From Streptomyces sp. NBC_00536 (GTDB taxonomy: Bacteria; Actinomycetota; Actinomycetes; Streptomycetales; Streptomycetaceae): a DNA stretch of 64,000 nt. Position numbers and translations under genes: made by a program. This document shows, one piece after another, positions 29,733 through 38,454 of the stretch. The stretch lies in NCBI RefSeq assembly GCF_036346295.1, contig NZ_CP107819.1, positions 5,084,001 through 5,148,000 on the forward strand. Direction: 5' to 3'. How positions within the stretch are numbered: position 1 is the stretch's first letter; each line of letters begins with the position of its first letter. The notes beneath the pieces were generated by a model. It did no database searches. It worked only from the letters and a program-made list of their open reading frames with translations, and was not told where the DNA came from.

Positions 29733-30512
29733 ATGCGCATGAAGGCACGAGCGGCCGCGATCGCATCGCTGGCGCCCCTACTCCTGACCGCCGCCGTCGG
29801 CTGCACCTCCGCGGGCGGCACGGCAGCGGACGGGCGCCCGGGGAAGAGCCCGGACCCGAAGGCCTCCGCCGCCTCGCAGGGCACCAGCGCGCACGGCCCC
29901 GCGAGCACCCCCGCGGCACCCTCCGCCGCGCCGCGCAGCGGCAGCGCGCTGGAGAAGTCCGCCCTGGAACAGGGCGACCTCGTCGGCTACCAGATCTCGG
30001 CCCAGGGCAAGAACCCGGGCGCCCCCTCCGGCCAGCCGCAGGCCGACAAGAAAGCCTGCCAGCCGCTCGCCGACGTCATGGGCGACAAGCCGGACCCGGC
30101 CGCACGGGAGACCGTGGACCGGGGCGTCGGCTCCCAGACCCAGTCGGGCCTCGCCATCTCGGACTCGGTCAGCTCCTACGCCGAGAGCGACGCGAAGCAG
30201 CTCATCGCCCGCCTGAAGGCGGCGGTCGCCGCCTGCGGCGCGGGCTTCAACGCCACCATCGCGCACCAGACCGGCAGCTACCGCGAGGTGAAACCGGTCG
30301 CCTACCAGGCGGGCGGCGACGAGAGCGTGAGCTGGACGGTCGTCGCGGCCGCCCAGGGCGTCTCGGCCCACGTCCACCTGGTCCTCGTACGCCAGGGCTC
30401 GACGGTCGTGCGCCTGATGGCGGTCAATGTCGCGGACGCCCAGAAGAAGGCGGAAGTACCGCACGACCTCACGGACAAGCAGATCCAGAAGATCAAGCGG
30501 ACCATCCGCTGA
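29733..30512 (+). CDS. lipoprotein, 259 residues
   Basis: The protein has a basic start, a hydrophobic stretch and the lipobox LLTAAVGC, so the mature protein begins at Cys and is anchored outside the membrane. A Pro/Ser/Ala linker follows (about residues 30-75), then a compact domain ending IQKIKRTIR with paired cysteines (KKACQPL and AVAACGAGF). The fold resembles generic actinobacterial sensor-like lipoproteins; no function is assigned. ATG 29733 and 29739 are both possible starts. Confidence 0.8.
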   Translation: MRMKARAAAIASLAPLLLTAAVGCTSAGGTAADGRPGKSPDPKASAASQGTSAHGPASTPAAPSAAPRSGSALEKSALEQGDLVGYQISAQGKNPGAPSGQPQADKKACQPLADVMGDKPDPAARETVDRGVGSQTQSGLAISDSVSSYAESDAKQLIARLKAAVAACGAGFNATIAHQTGSYREVKPVAYQAGGDESVSWTVVAAAQGVSAHVHLVLVRQGSTVVRLMAVNVADAQKKAEVPHDLTDKQIQKIKRTIR

Positions 30513-30547
30513 GGGGTCGGCGCAGCGGGATCACCCGAGCCGTGGCC

Positions 30548-30592
30548 CTTTACCAGGCTGGGCTTTACCAGGCTGGGCTTTACCAGGAACTG
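30548..30592. repeat. three 15-bp tandem repeats
   Basis: TTTACCAGGCTGGGC occurs at 30548 and 30563, and a diverged copy starts at 30578 and runs into the 3' end of the PspC gene. It lies between two convergent genes. Confidence 0.75.
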
Positions 30593-30786
30593 GAACCGGC
30601 ACCGGTCTTCTCGTTCGGCAGGACCACCCACAGGGCCAGGTAGACCAGGAACTGCGGGCCGGGCAGCAGGCAGGAGACGACGAATATGAGACGCATCGTG
30701 TTCGCGGAAATCCCGAAGCGTCGCGCCAGACCGGCACAGACTCCGCCGATCCATCGTCCGTCACGGGGGCGGGCAAGGGCGCTCAT
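30580..30786 (-). CDS. PspC-domain membrane protein
   Basis: This 68-residue protein has the PspC fold start RWIGGVCAGLARRFGISANT and one membrane span (LVYLALWVVLP). PspC domains take part in envelope-stress signalling; small stand-alone copies are common in Streptomyces. ATG 30786 follows GAAGGAGAAACC. The last codons fall in the tandem repeat just beyond. Confidence 0.88.
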   Translation of the reverse strand: MSALARPRDGRWIGGVCAGLARRFGISANTMRLIFVVSCLLPGPQFLVYLALWVVLPNEKTGAGSSSW

Positions 30787-30823
30787 GGTTTCTCCTTCGT
30801 AGGGATCGCTTTCTTGCGATGCC

Positions 30824-31450
30824 TCAATACTCCCGGTGAATCGCCGACAGCACCTCGGTCCAGGGGCCGATACCGACCCTGGCAACTCTCGGGGTCGGCC
30901 CCTGAGACCGCACCGGAGCGGGAGCGGGGGAGGGGGAAGGATCAGGGGAAGCGGTCCGCACCGCGACCCGCTTCCCGGAGCGCCGCAGCCGGGCGCGCAG
31001 GGCCGGTACGACGGCCAGGTGGGCCAGCACCACACCCGCCACGTTCAGCAGCACCTCGTCGACGTCGACCACCCGCCCCGGCACCGCCGTCTGGAGCATC
31101 CCGATGCTCACCGAGATCAGCACACCCGCCGCGACGGTCCGGGTCAGCGAGGCCCACGCCGCCAGCGGCGACGGCGCGAGCCGACCGCTGACCAGGGGAA
31201 AGAGCACCCCGAGCGGGGCGAGGAGAACCAGCGAAGAGCCGATCCGCCGCGCCGCCTCCAGCGGCCCGTACGCCAGGTCGGATCTGATCCCGGCGAAGGG
31301 GGTCAGATTGGCGGAGGCGGCCCATGGCACGTCCAGGGGTCGCAGGGTCACCCAGGCGACGAGCAGGAGGTGGACGGCCAGCAGACCGCCGCCCACGAGC
31401 CGGAGCCGGAGTTGAATGGCGGCGCTGCCGCCGGCTTCATGACGCTGCAC
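30824..31450 (-). CDS. VanZ-like membrane protein
   Basis: This 208-residue protein has four hydrophobic segments beginning LVGGGLLAVHLLLVAWVTL, the VanZ-family NLTPFAG stretch and VLLNVAGVVLAHLAVVPAL, then a Pro/Arg-rich tail. GTG 31450 is preferred because the upstream extension is Arg/Ser-rich and not family-like. VanZ-like proteins are linked with envelope and glycopeptide or lipid II effects; no specific role is evident here. Confidence 0.75.
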   Translation of the reverse strand: MQRHEAGGSAAIQLRLRLVGGGLLAVHLLLVAWVTLRPLDVPWAASANLTPFAGIRSDLAYGPLEAARRIGSSLVLLAPLGVLFPLVSGRLAPSPLAAWASLTRTVAAGVLISVSIGMLQTAVPGRVVDVDEVLLNVAGVVLAHLAVVPALRARLRRSGKRVAVRTASPDPSPSPAPAPVRSQGPTPRVARVGIGPWTEVLSAIHREY

Positions 31451-31493
31451 ACCTGCGAAGACGCCACAGCCGGTAGCCGCGGTTCCGGCCGGT

Positions 31494-32108
31494 TCAGCGT
31501 GTGGCGAGGAGCACGATGAGAGCGACCGCTCCGATGGCCGCCGGCGCGATGATCTCGTACGACCATCGCACCCGCACACTGCCCTGCGCCCCAGCCCGCG
31601 AGGCCCCGCGCTCGGCCAGCTCCATCAGCTCGTGCACGGCCTTGTCCGCCCCGGCCTGAGCGGCATCCGCCGCGTTCTTGGGGGTCTCCGCGGCCGCGGC
31701 ACGCCCGGCCCGGCGGTTCGCCTTCTTCCGCTCGCGCAGCGAGACCGGAATGGACCACAGCTGGTACTTCGCCCCCTCGGCCAGCACCTCGGCCGAGTAC
31801 CCGGCGCGCACCGCGTCCACCGCGGCCCAGGGCAGCTCGACGGTGCGGAAGGGGTTCCGCACGCGCATCCGGTTGTCGTTCGCGAACACCGCGGGCCGCA
31901 GCGTGAACGCGACGATCAGCGGCACCGCGCACAGCAGCACCGACCCGGCGATCCACGGGGCCGACCCGGACCCCCGCACCAGCGCGTCCCCGCACAGCCA
32001 GGCGACCAGCGCCAGCATCAGCACCCCGGTCACCATGGCCATGGGGGAGCGGTAGACCCGGTCGTCGTAGACCGGCTCGTCGGCAGCGGGGGGCACGGGG
32101 CTCGTCAT
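31494..32108 (-). CDS. membrane protein with bacterial PH domain
   Basis: This 204-residue protein has two spans (about 25-65), a PH-like beta domain (VRNPFRTVELPWAAVDAVRAG), an Ala/Lys-rich linker and one C-terminal span (AAIGAVALIVLLATR). ATG 32108 was chosen over a start six codons upstream. The role is unknown, though conserved in Streptomyces. Confidence 0.78.
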   Translation of the reverse strand: MTSPVPPAADEPVYDDRVYRSPMAMVTGVLMLALVAWLCGDALVRGSGSAPWIAGSVLLCAVPLIVAFTLRPAVFANDNRMRVRNPFRTVELPWAAVDAVRAGYSAEVLAEGAKYQLWSIPVSLRERKKANRRAGRAAAAETPKNAADAAQAGADKAVHELMELAERGASRAGAQGSVRVRWSYEIIAPAAIGAVALIVLLATR

Positions 32109-32171
32109 GCCCCGATTCTGCCGCACGGCCGGTTCGCCCGGGCGGCCCGGCTCCGCCGGACCGCGCGGTCA

Positions 32172-32831
32172 CTACGGGCGGGACGGCCCGCCGACCGGCA
32201 GGGCGCGCCGATCGAGCACCCGGGCGATCCGCTCCTCAAGGTGGGCCCGGCAGTCCGGCCACTCCGCCGCGGTGACGGAAAAGATCGCGGAATCCCGGAG
32301 CCTGCCGTCCTCACCCGGAGCCCACGACTTCGCCCAGTTCCGCAGCACGCCCTCGAAACGCGCGCCCGCGCCCTCTATCGCGGCCCGCGAACGGCCGTTG
32401 CGCGCGTCCGTCTTCAGGTCGAGCCGCGCCACGCCCCACGCCTCGAACGCATGCCGGAACAGCAGGTACTTCGCCTCCGTGTTCACCCCCGACCCCTGAG
32501 CCGACGCCGCGAGCCAGGTGAACCCGACCTCGACCGCGCACAGCCGCTCCTCCCCGGGCCACAGCCGCGGATCGAGGAAGGCCGTGGCCCCGACCGCACG
32601 CCCGGACACCCGGTCGACCTGCGCGTACGGAACCACCTGCCCGGCGGCCGCACGGCCGAGCTGGGTCTCGACGTACCCCGCGACCTCGGCCGCGCCGGGC
32701 ACCCACGTCAGCCCGTAGGACCCCCGGTCCTCCTCCGCCGCCACCGCCAGGTCCGCCGCGTGCTGGTGCCCGAGCGGCTCCAGCCGCATGAGCGAGCCTT
32801 CCAGAACCGGTCCCGCAAACGTGAAACTCAT
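32172..32831 (-). CDS. GNAT-family N-acetyltransferase
   Basis: This 219-residue RimJ/RimL-like acetyltransferase has MRLEPLGHQHAADL at the N-terminus, the acetyl-CoA loop SAQGSGVNTEAKYLLFRHAF, and LDLKTDARNGRSRAAIEGAG typical of amino-terminal or small-molecule acetylases. The substrate is unknown. ATG 32831 or a GTG two codons earlier may start it. Its upstream region runs into the long inverted repeat. Confidence 0.85.
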   Translation of the reverse strand: MSFTFAGPVLEGSLMRLEPLGHQHAADLAVAAEEDRGSYGLTWVPGAAEVAGYVETQLGRAAAGQVVPYAQVDRVSGRAVGATAFLDPRLWPGEERLCAVEVGFTWLAASAQGSGVNTEAKYLLFRHAFEAWGVARLDLKTDARNGRSRAAIEGAGARFEGVLRNWAKSWAPGEDGRLRDSAIFSVTAAEWPDCRAHLEERIARVLDRRALPVGGPSRP

Positions 32832-32937
32832 CGTCACCCATCCACCCGCAGCCAAAGGAACGTCCGTCCGCCCGAGGGCAGCGTTCCAGACGGGTGGCGC
32901 GATGTCGCGCGAAATTGGGTACCGAGGGACCGAGGGA

Positions 32938-33890
32938 CCCCGGCTCCGCCGGGGCGCGGCTGCGCCGCGAGAGGTTCGTTGTGCGCGTCCGGGGTCGGGG
33001 AGGTTCCGGGGGCTGCCCGCCAGTTCAACTGTCTCTTCGTGCCGGGTCACCCTGTCAAGGGCGCTCCCTGCGGTCGCGTCGCTTCGCGATGGCCTTCGGC
33101 CACCCTTGACAGCGCGCCCCGTCACGAAAAGCCAAGAACTGTCGGGCGGCCCCCGGGGGAAGGCATGGGGGACCTGACCCATGAGCCGGGATTCCGGGCG
33201 GGTGGCCCAGCGGCCGGGTGCGGCCAAGCCGCGCCCTCCGGGCGGACAGACCACAGACGACAAGCGACAAGCACGCGGGCAGATCGCTACACAGTCCGGG
33301 TCAGGGAGGCGTCTGCGGGCTGTTTGTGCCTGGGACTTCCGTCAGGCCGAAGTGGAGAGGGGTCTGGCGGCCGTCCGCCCCAAGATGAAGGGTCCAAATC
33401 GTCACAAAAAGGGCGCTTTGGAGTGGTGTTGAGTGTCGAGAGTTGCTTGACCCGACTCCATGCTCATCTGGCCGAGCTTTCGGCCTTCCCGCACCGCCCG
33501 CCAGCCCCAAACAGCCCGCAGACGCCTCTCTGAGCGCAACTGTGTAGCGATCTGCCCGCGCGCTTGTCGTCTGTCGCCTGTCCGCCCGGAGGGCGCGGTT
33601 TGGCCGCATCCGGGACCGGGCTGGGCCGCTCCCACCCCTGGCAAGTGCTGTCGGTCCCCCCTGCCTTCCCCCGGGGGCCGCCCGACAGTTCTTGGCTTTT
33701 CGTGGGGACGGGATCTGTCAAGGGTGGCCGAAGGCCATCGCGAAGCGACGCGACCGCAGGGAGCGCCCTTGACAGGTCACGGCACCACGAAGAGACAGTT
33801 GAACTGGCGGGCAGCCCCCGGAACCTCCCCGACCCCGGACACCCGAAGCCACCGCCTCTGCGGCGAAGCCGCACCCGGCGCAGCCGGGCC
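32938..33890. repeat. 0.95-kb non-coding near-palindrome (two inverted copies of a structured element)
   Basis: Two arms of about 410 bases (32938-33350 and 33478-33890) are imperfect reverse complements around a centre of about 130 bases. They hold blocks of perfect identity: 55 bases (32987-33041 with 33786-33840), 61 bases (33052-33112 with 33715-33775) and 43 bases (33123-33165 with 33662-33704), separated by diverged stretches. The 61-base block itself ends in CTGTCAAGGG and its reverse complement, a hairpin within each arm. Mirror-image ORFs in the arms follow from the symmetry and are not credible genes. There is no transposase. Confidence 0.9.
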
Positions 33891-33893
33891 CCA

Positions 33894-34343
33894 CTACCCG
33901 CCCGCGCTCGGCAGCGGATACGACGCCGTCGCCCGGGTTCCCGACCCCGGCCCCGTGACCGTCAGTACCGGCGTCCTGGTGTTCGTCTTGGTGAGGGCGA
34001 GGTGGAGGCCGCTGAGTGTCGTGGTCGGGTGGGTGCGGTCGAGTTTGTCCATCACGCGGACCAGGTACGGATTGCCGGGCTTCCAGCCCGTTCCCACGTA
34101 CCGGATCCAGGCTTCGGGGCCCTCCGCCTTGTTGCGCAGCACTGCGACCAGTCCCTTGCCGATGTAGACCGGCACCCCTTCGTAGCGGCTGCCATCGGTT
34201 GCGGTGCCGGAGGGGGAGGGCGGCGCTGCCACCGCCGGGCCCGTGGCCGCGTACGACGCTGGCGTGGCCGGTGTGAGCAGGGTCGCGGCCAGGGCTCCGG
34301 TCAGGGCGGCGGTGACGAGGGAGGTGCGGAGGGTGTGACCCAT
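33894..34343 (-). CDS. secreted protein, 149 residues
   Basis: MGHTLRTSLVTAALTGALAA begins a signal peptide ending near TPASYAATG. The mature part has an Ala/Pro/Ser linker then a beta-rich domain (SRYEGVPVYIGKGLVAVL, RVMDKLDRTHPTTT). There are no cysteines and no known catalytic motif. The stop lies four bases from the inverted repeat. The family is not recognised. Confidence 0.65.
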   Translation of the reverse strand: MGHTLRTSLVTAALTGALAATLLTPATPASYAATGPAVAAPPSPSGTATDGSRYEGVPVYIGKGLVAVLRNKAEGPEAWIRYVGTGWKPGNPYLVRVMDKLDRTHPTTTLSGLHLALTKTNTRTPVLTVTGPGSGTRATASYPLPSAGG

Positions 34344-34519
34344 GACGACTCCGGTTCGTGTCGTGGCCGCAGGGCGACAGGTGGGTGTCAGGTGGAAAAC
34401 CGCTACCCGCAACCGTCCCACCCCGGCCCCGACCCCGCACCCCCGTCACGCCCCGGCGTCGGGGGAGACCGTTCGGTGACCGCGCCCGTGACCGATATCG
34501 GTCAGTTACAGGGGAGGGG

Positions 34520-34549
34520 GTGACAGGCCGCTACGCGCGTAGATATGCT
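34520..34549 (+). promoter_or_regulatory. deoC promoter with the shared palindromic operator
   Basis: A -35-like GTGACA (34520-34525) and -10 TATGCT (34544-34549), 18 bases apart, bracket the palindrome CTACGCGCGTAG (34531-34542). The GTG start of deoC begins six bases after the -10, implying a leaderless mRNA repressed by a protein bound in the spacer. Confidence 0.7.
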
Positions 34550-34555
34550 CATCTG

Positions 34556-35524
34556 GTGACCATGCCCACCACACTCCCCGCATTCGCTGACGTGACGACG
34601 TCCGACAGCGCGCTGCGCCGCTTCCTGCACGGGCTGCCCGGCGTCGACGCCGTCGGCCTGGAAGCGCGCGCCGCAGCTCTCGGCACCCGTTCGATCAAGA
34701 CGACGGCCAAGGCGTTCGCCATCGACCTGGCCATCTCGATGATCGACCTGACCACGCTTGAGGGCGCGGACACCCCGGGCAAGGTCCGGGCGCTCTGCGC
34801 CAAGGGCGCGAACCCCGACCCGACCGACCGGACCACCCCGCGCACGGCCGCCATCTGCGTCTATCCCGACATGGCCGGCATCGCGCACGAGTCGCTCGCC
34901 GGGACCGGCGTCAAGGTGGCCTCCGTGGCGACGGCGTTCCCCGCCGGCCGCGCGGCCCTGCCGGTCAAGCTCGCGGACACCCGTGACGCCGTCGCGGCGG
35001 GCGCGGACGAGATCGACATGGTCATCGACCGTGGCGCCTTCCTCGCGGGCCGGTACCTGGACACCTTCGAGCTGATCAAGGCCGTGAAGGAGGCGTGCGT
35101 CCGCCCCGACGGGACGGCCGCCCGCCTCAAGGTCATCTTCGAGACCGGTGAGCTGTCGACGTACGACAACATCCGCCGCGCCTCCTGGATCGGCATGATG
35201 GCCGGAGCCGACTTCATCAAGACCTCCACCGGCAAGGTCGGCGTGAACGCCACGCCCGCCAACACGCTGCTGATGCTGGAGGCCGTACGCGACTTCCGTG
35301 CGCAGACCGGCGTACAGATCGGCGTGAAGCCCGCGGGCGGCATCCGTACGACCAAGGACGCGCTCAAGTTCCTGGTCCTGGTCAACGAGACCGTGGGCGA
35401 GGACTGGCTGACCAACGAGTGGTTCCGCTTCGGCGCCTCCAGCCTGCTGAACGACCTGCTCATGCAGCGCCAGAAGCTGAGCACCGGGCGTTACTCCGGT
35501 CCCGACTACGTGACGGTGGACTGA
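34556..35524 (+). CDS. deoC: deoxyribose-phosphate aldolase
   Basis: This 322-residue class I aldolase cleaves 2-deoxyribose 5-phosphate to glyceraldehyde 3-phosphate and acetaldehyde. It shows the catalytic lysines in ADFIKTSTGKVG and IGVKPAGGIRT, and the N-terminal half of the barrel ends with EIDMVIDRGAFLAG. GTG 34556 fits the leaderless promoter; ATG 34562 is the alternative. Two aldehyde dehydrogenase genes follow at once, well placed to oxidise the acetaldehyde. Confidence 0.96.
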   Translation: MTMPTTLPAFADVTTSDSALRRFLHGLPGVDAVGLEARAAALGTRSIKTTAKAFAIDLAISMIDLTTLEGADTPGKVRALCAKGANPDPTDRTTPRTAAICVYPDMAGIAHESLAGTGVKVASVATAFPAGRAALPVKLADTRDAVAAGADEIDMVIDRGAFLAGRYLDTFELIKAVKEACVRPDGTAARLKVIFETGELSTYDNIRRASWIGMMAGADFIKTSTGKVGVNATPANTLLMLEAVRDFRAQTGVQIGVKPAGGIRTTKDALKFLVLVNETVGEDWLTNEWFRFGASSLLNDLLMQRQKLSTGRYSGPDYVTVD

Positions 35525-35529
35525 TCACC

Positions 35530-36966
35530 ATGGCTTCCCTTTTCGAGTACGCACCGGCTCCCGAGTCCCGCTCGGTCGTCGACATCGCCCCCTCCTACGG
35601 GCTGTTCATCGACGGCGAGTTCACCGACGCCGCCGACGGCAAGGTCTTCAAGACCATCTCGCCGTCCTCCGAGGAGGTCCTGGCGGAGGTCGCCCAGGCG
35701 GGCGCCGCCGATGTCGACCGCGCCGTGAAGGCCGCCCGCAAGGCCTTCGAGAAGTGGTCCGCGCTGCCCGGTTCCGAGCGCGCCAAGTACCTCTTCCGGA
35801 TCGCCCGGATCATCCAGGAGCGCAGCCGCGAGCTGGCCGTCCTGGAGACCCTGGACAACGGCAAGCCGATCAAGGAGACCCGCGACGCGGACCTCCCGCT
35901 GGTCGCCGCACACTTCTTCTACTACGCGGGCTGGGCCGACAAGCTCGACCACGCTGGCTACGGCGCGAACCCGCGCCCGCTGGGTGTGGCCGGCCAGGTC
36001 ATCCCCTGGAACTTCCCGCTGCTGATGCTCGCGTGGAAGATCGCCCCGGCGCTGGCGACCGGCAACACGGTCGTGCTGAAGCCGGCGGAGACCACCCCGC
36101 TCTCGGCCCTGTTCTTCGCGGACACCTGCCGTCAGGCGGGCCTGCCCAAGGGCGTCGTCAACATCCTCACCGGTTACGGCGACGCGGGCGCGGCCCTCGT
36201 CGAGCACCCGGACGTCAACAAGGTCGCCTTCACCGGCTCCACCGCCGTCGGGAAGGCCATCGCGCGCCAGATCGCCGGTACGGACAAGAAGGTGACCCTG
36301 GAGCTGGGCGGCAAGGGCGCCAACATCGTCTTCGACGACGCCCCCATCGACCAGGCCGTCGAGGGCATCGTCACCGGCATCTTCTTCAACCAGGGCCAGG
36401 TCTGCTGCGCGGGCTCGCGCCTGCTGGTCCAGGAGTCGATCCAGGACGAGCTGCTCGACGCGCTCAAGCGCCGCCTGTCCACGCTGCGCCTCGGCGACCC
36501 GCTGGACAAGAACACCGACATCGGCGCGATCAACTCCGCGGCGCAGCTGGCCCGGATCACCGCGCTCGCCGAGACCGGCGAGGCCGAGGGCGCCGAGCGC
36601 TGGTCCCCGGCGTGCGAGCTGCCGTCCGCCGGTTACTGGTTCGCCCCGACGCTGTTCACCAACGTCACCCAGGCGCACACCATCGCCCGCGACGAGATCT
36701 TCGGCCCGGTGCTGTCGGTGCTGTCGTTCCGTACCCCGGACGAGGCGGTCGCCAAGGCGAACAACAGCCAGTACGGGCTCTCCGCCGGCATCTGGACGGA
36801 GAAGGGCTCCCGCATCCTCGCGGTCGCGAACAAGCTCCGCGCGGGTGTCGTCTGGGCCAACACGTTCAACAAGTTCGACCCGACCTCGCCCTTCGGTGGC
36901 TACAAGGAGTCGGGCTTCGGCCGCGAAGGTGGCCGCCACGGCCTGGAGGGTTACCTCGATGTCTGA
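35530..36966 (+). CDS. NAD-dependent aldehyde dehydrogenase
   Basis: The 478-residue full-length enzyme has PWNFPLLMLAWKIAPAL, GSTAVGKAIA, catalytic Glu in LELGGKGANIVF and catalytic Cys in FFNQGQVCCAGSR. It starts five bases after the deoC stop and overlaps the next gene. In context it probably oxidises acetaldehyde from deoxyribose breakdown to acetate or acetyl units. Confidence 0.92.
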   Translation: MASLFEYAPAPESRSVVDIAPSYGLFIDGEFTDAADGKVFKTISPSSEEVLAEVAQAGAADVDRAVKAARKAFEKWSALPGSERAKYLFRIARIIQERSRELAVLETLDNGKPIKETRDADLPLVAAHFFYYAGWADKLDHAGYGANPRPLGVAGQVIPWNFPLLMLAWKIAPALATGNTVVLKPAETTPLSALFFADTCRQAGLPKGVVNILTGYGDAGAALVEHPDVNKVAFTGSTAVGKAIARQIAGTDKKVTLELGGKGANIVFDDAPIDQAVEGIVTGIFFNQGQVCCAGSRLLVQESIQDELLDALKRRLSTLRLGDPLDKNTDIGAINSAAQLARITALAETGEAEGAERWSPACELPSAGYWFAPTLFTNVTQAHTIARDEIFGPVLSVLSFRTPDEAVAKANNSQYGLSAGIWTEKGSRILAVANKLRAGVVWANTFNKFDPTSPFGGYKESGFGREGGRHGLEGYLDV

Positions 36967-37861
36967 GTCTTCTGCCGCGACGCGGCTGAGCGTCTTCAAG
37001 ACCTACAAGCTGTACGTCGGGGGGAAGTTCCCCCGCTCCGAGAGCGGCCGGGTGTACGAGGTGAGCGATTCGAAGGGCAAGTGGCTGGCCAACGCCCCGC
37101 TGTCCTCCCGCAAGGACGCCCGTGACGCGGTCGTCGCCGCCCGCAAGGCCTTCGGCGGCTGGTCGGGCGCCACCGCCTACAACCGCGGCCAGATCCTCTA
37201 CCGCGTCGCCGAGATGCTGGAGGGCCGCAAGGACCAGTTCGTCCGCGAGGTCGGCGAGGCCGAGGGGCTGTCCAAGTCGAAGGCGGCCGCCGTCGTGGAC
37301 GCGGCCATCGACCGCTGGGTCTGGTACGCGGGCTGGACCGACAAGATCGCGCAGCTCGTGGGCGGGGCGAACCCGGTCGCGGGGCCGTTCTTCAACCTCT
37401 CCACCCCTGAGCCGACCGGTGTGGTCACGGTCGTGGCCCCGCAGGACTCGTCCTTCCTGGGCCTGGTCTCGGTGATCGCCCCGGTGATCGCGACCGGCAA
37501 CACCGCGGTCGTCATCGCCTCGGAGAAGTCCCCGCTCCCCGCCCTCTCCCTGGGCGAGGTGCTCGCCACCTCCGACCTGCCCGGCGGTGTGGTCAACATC
37601 CTGTCCGGCAAGGCCGCCGAGATGGGCCCGCACCTGGCCTCGCACCAGGACGTCAACGCGATCGACCTGGCGGGTGCCGACGAGGCGCTGGCCAAGGAGC
37701 TGGAGATCGCGGCGGCGGACAACCTCAAGCGCGTGCTGCGCCGGTCGTCCGCGGACGACTGGAGCGCCGACCCGGGGACGAAGCGGATGACCGCGTTCCT
37801 GGAGACGAAGACGGTCTGGCACCCCACGGGCTCGCTGGGCGCCTCCGGCTCCGCTTACTAG
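36959..37861 (+). CDS. truncated aldehyde dehydrogenase-like partner (no catalytic Cys)
   Basis: The 300-residue protein aligns with the N-terminal cofactor half of aldehyde dehydrogenases (AYNRGQILYRVAEMLEGRKD, VVTVVAPQDSSFLGLVSVIA, VVNILSGKAAEMG) but stops before the region carrying the catalytic cysteine. The ATG overlaps the previous stop (36959-36966), so it is made together with the complete enzyme. There is no frameshift in the reading frame, so it appears to be a genuine shortened paralogue, perhaps a subunit or regulator rather than debris. I recall the same pair next to deoC in S. coelicolor. Confidence 0.85.
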   Translation: MSESSAATRLSVFKTYKLYVGGKFPRSESGRVYEVSDSKGKWLANAPLSSRKDARDAVVAARKAFGGWSGATAYNRGQILYRVAEMLEGRKDQFVREVGEAEGLSKSKAAAVVDAAIDRWVWYAGWTDKIAQLVGGANPVAGPFFNLSTPEPTGVVTVVAPQDSSFLGLVSVIAPVIATGNTAVVIASEKSPLPALSLGEVLATSDLPGGVVNILSGKAAEMGPHLASHQDVNAIDLAGADEALAKELEIAAADNLKRVLRRSSADDWSADPGTKRMTAFLETKTVWHPTGSLGASGSAY

Positions 37862-37907
37862 GTCGACGGGGCCCAGCCCCTGACCGGCCTACGGGCCTCC
37901 TGAGACC

Positions 37908-37940
37908 GGCCCCGACAGCGACCCCCGTGCTGTCGGGGCC
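37908..37940. terminator. terminator of the deoC operon
   Basis: GGCCCCGACAG (37908-37918) pairs perfectly with CTGTCGGGGCC (37930-37940), followed by TTCCC. It lies between convergent genes. Confidence 0.82.
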
Positions 37941-37972
37941 TTCCCGTACCCGCTCCCGGGTCTACTTCACGT

Positions 37973-38323
37973 CTATTTCACGGCGCCGGGGAGCAGCGGC
38001 CCCAGCAGCGAGGCGGCCGCCGCCCGGGGGAGTTCGCCGACCTTGGCGCCCTTGGTCACGCTGTCGGTGACCATGTTCGTGCCGACCGACGGGAAGTCCG
38101 CGACCTTCGTGGCGATGCCGTTGTTCAGCGGGTCCACACCGGTGTTGGCCAGCGGGTTGACCTGGAGGTTCTTGATCGGGTCGGTGACCCCGGCCAGCGC
38201 GGCCGGAACGTCCAGCTCACCCGCCTGGGCCGCGCCCGCGGCCAGGGCGAGGGCCGCACCGGCCATCGTGAGGGTGAGGCCTGCGGTGCGCAGGACCGAC
38301 GAGGAGGCTGCGTGACGTGCCAT
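37973..38323 (-). CDS. small secreted protein, 116 residues
   Basis: MARHAASSSVLRTAGLTLTM starts a signal peptide with cut near AAQAGE. The mature part of about 80 residues has Asn/Val/Leu-rich segments (NLQVNPLANTG, VDPLNNGIA) and ends LLGPLLPGAVK. No cysteines are present. It is of the same general type as the protein at 29287-29568. Confidence 0.75.
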   Translation of the reverse strand: MARHAASSSVLRTAGLTLTMAGAALALAAGAAQAGELDVPAALAGVTDPIKNLQVNPLANTGVDPLNNGIATKVADFPSVGTNMVTDSVTKGAKVGELPRAAAASLLGPLLPGAVK

Positions 38324-38454
38324 GGAATTCCACCTGTGGTTGCGTCTGCGGTCGTAGTCGCGTGCGCACGCAGCGTAGTGGAGGTGTGATCCTGGATACC
38401 AACCGGCCACCTGGGGGACTCCCTACGCGGGTTAATGGTTCAGACTGGTGTCCC

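Noticed and set aside
30548..30592. Possible CRISPR-like repeat
   Set aside because: The units are contiguous 15-mers without spacers, and no cas gene is in the window. The tandem GGTCCTGCT units at about 40001-40030 were rejected on the same grounds.
32834..33644. Several small ORFs inside the arms of the long inverted repeat, with near-identical mirrored partners
   Set aside because: They are explained by the inverted symmetry. Codon third positions are not GC-biased in any one frame and no start has a good ribosome binding site.
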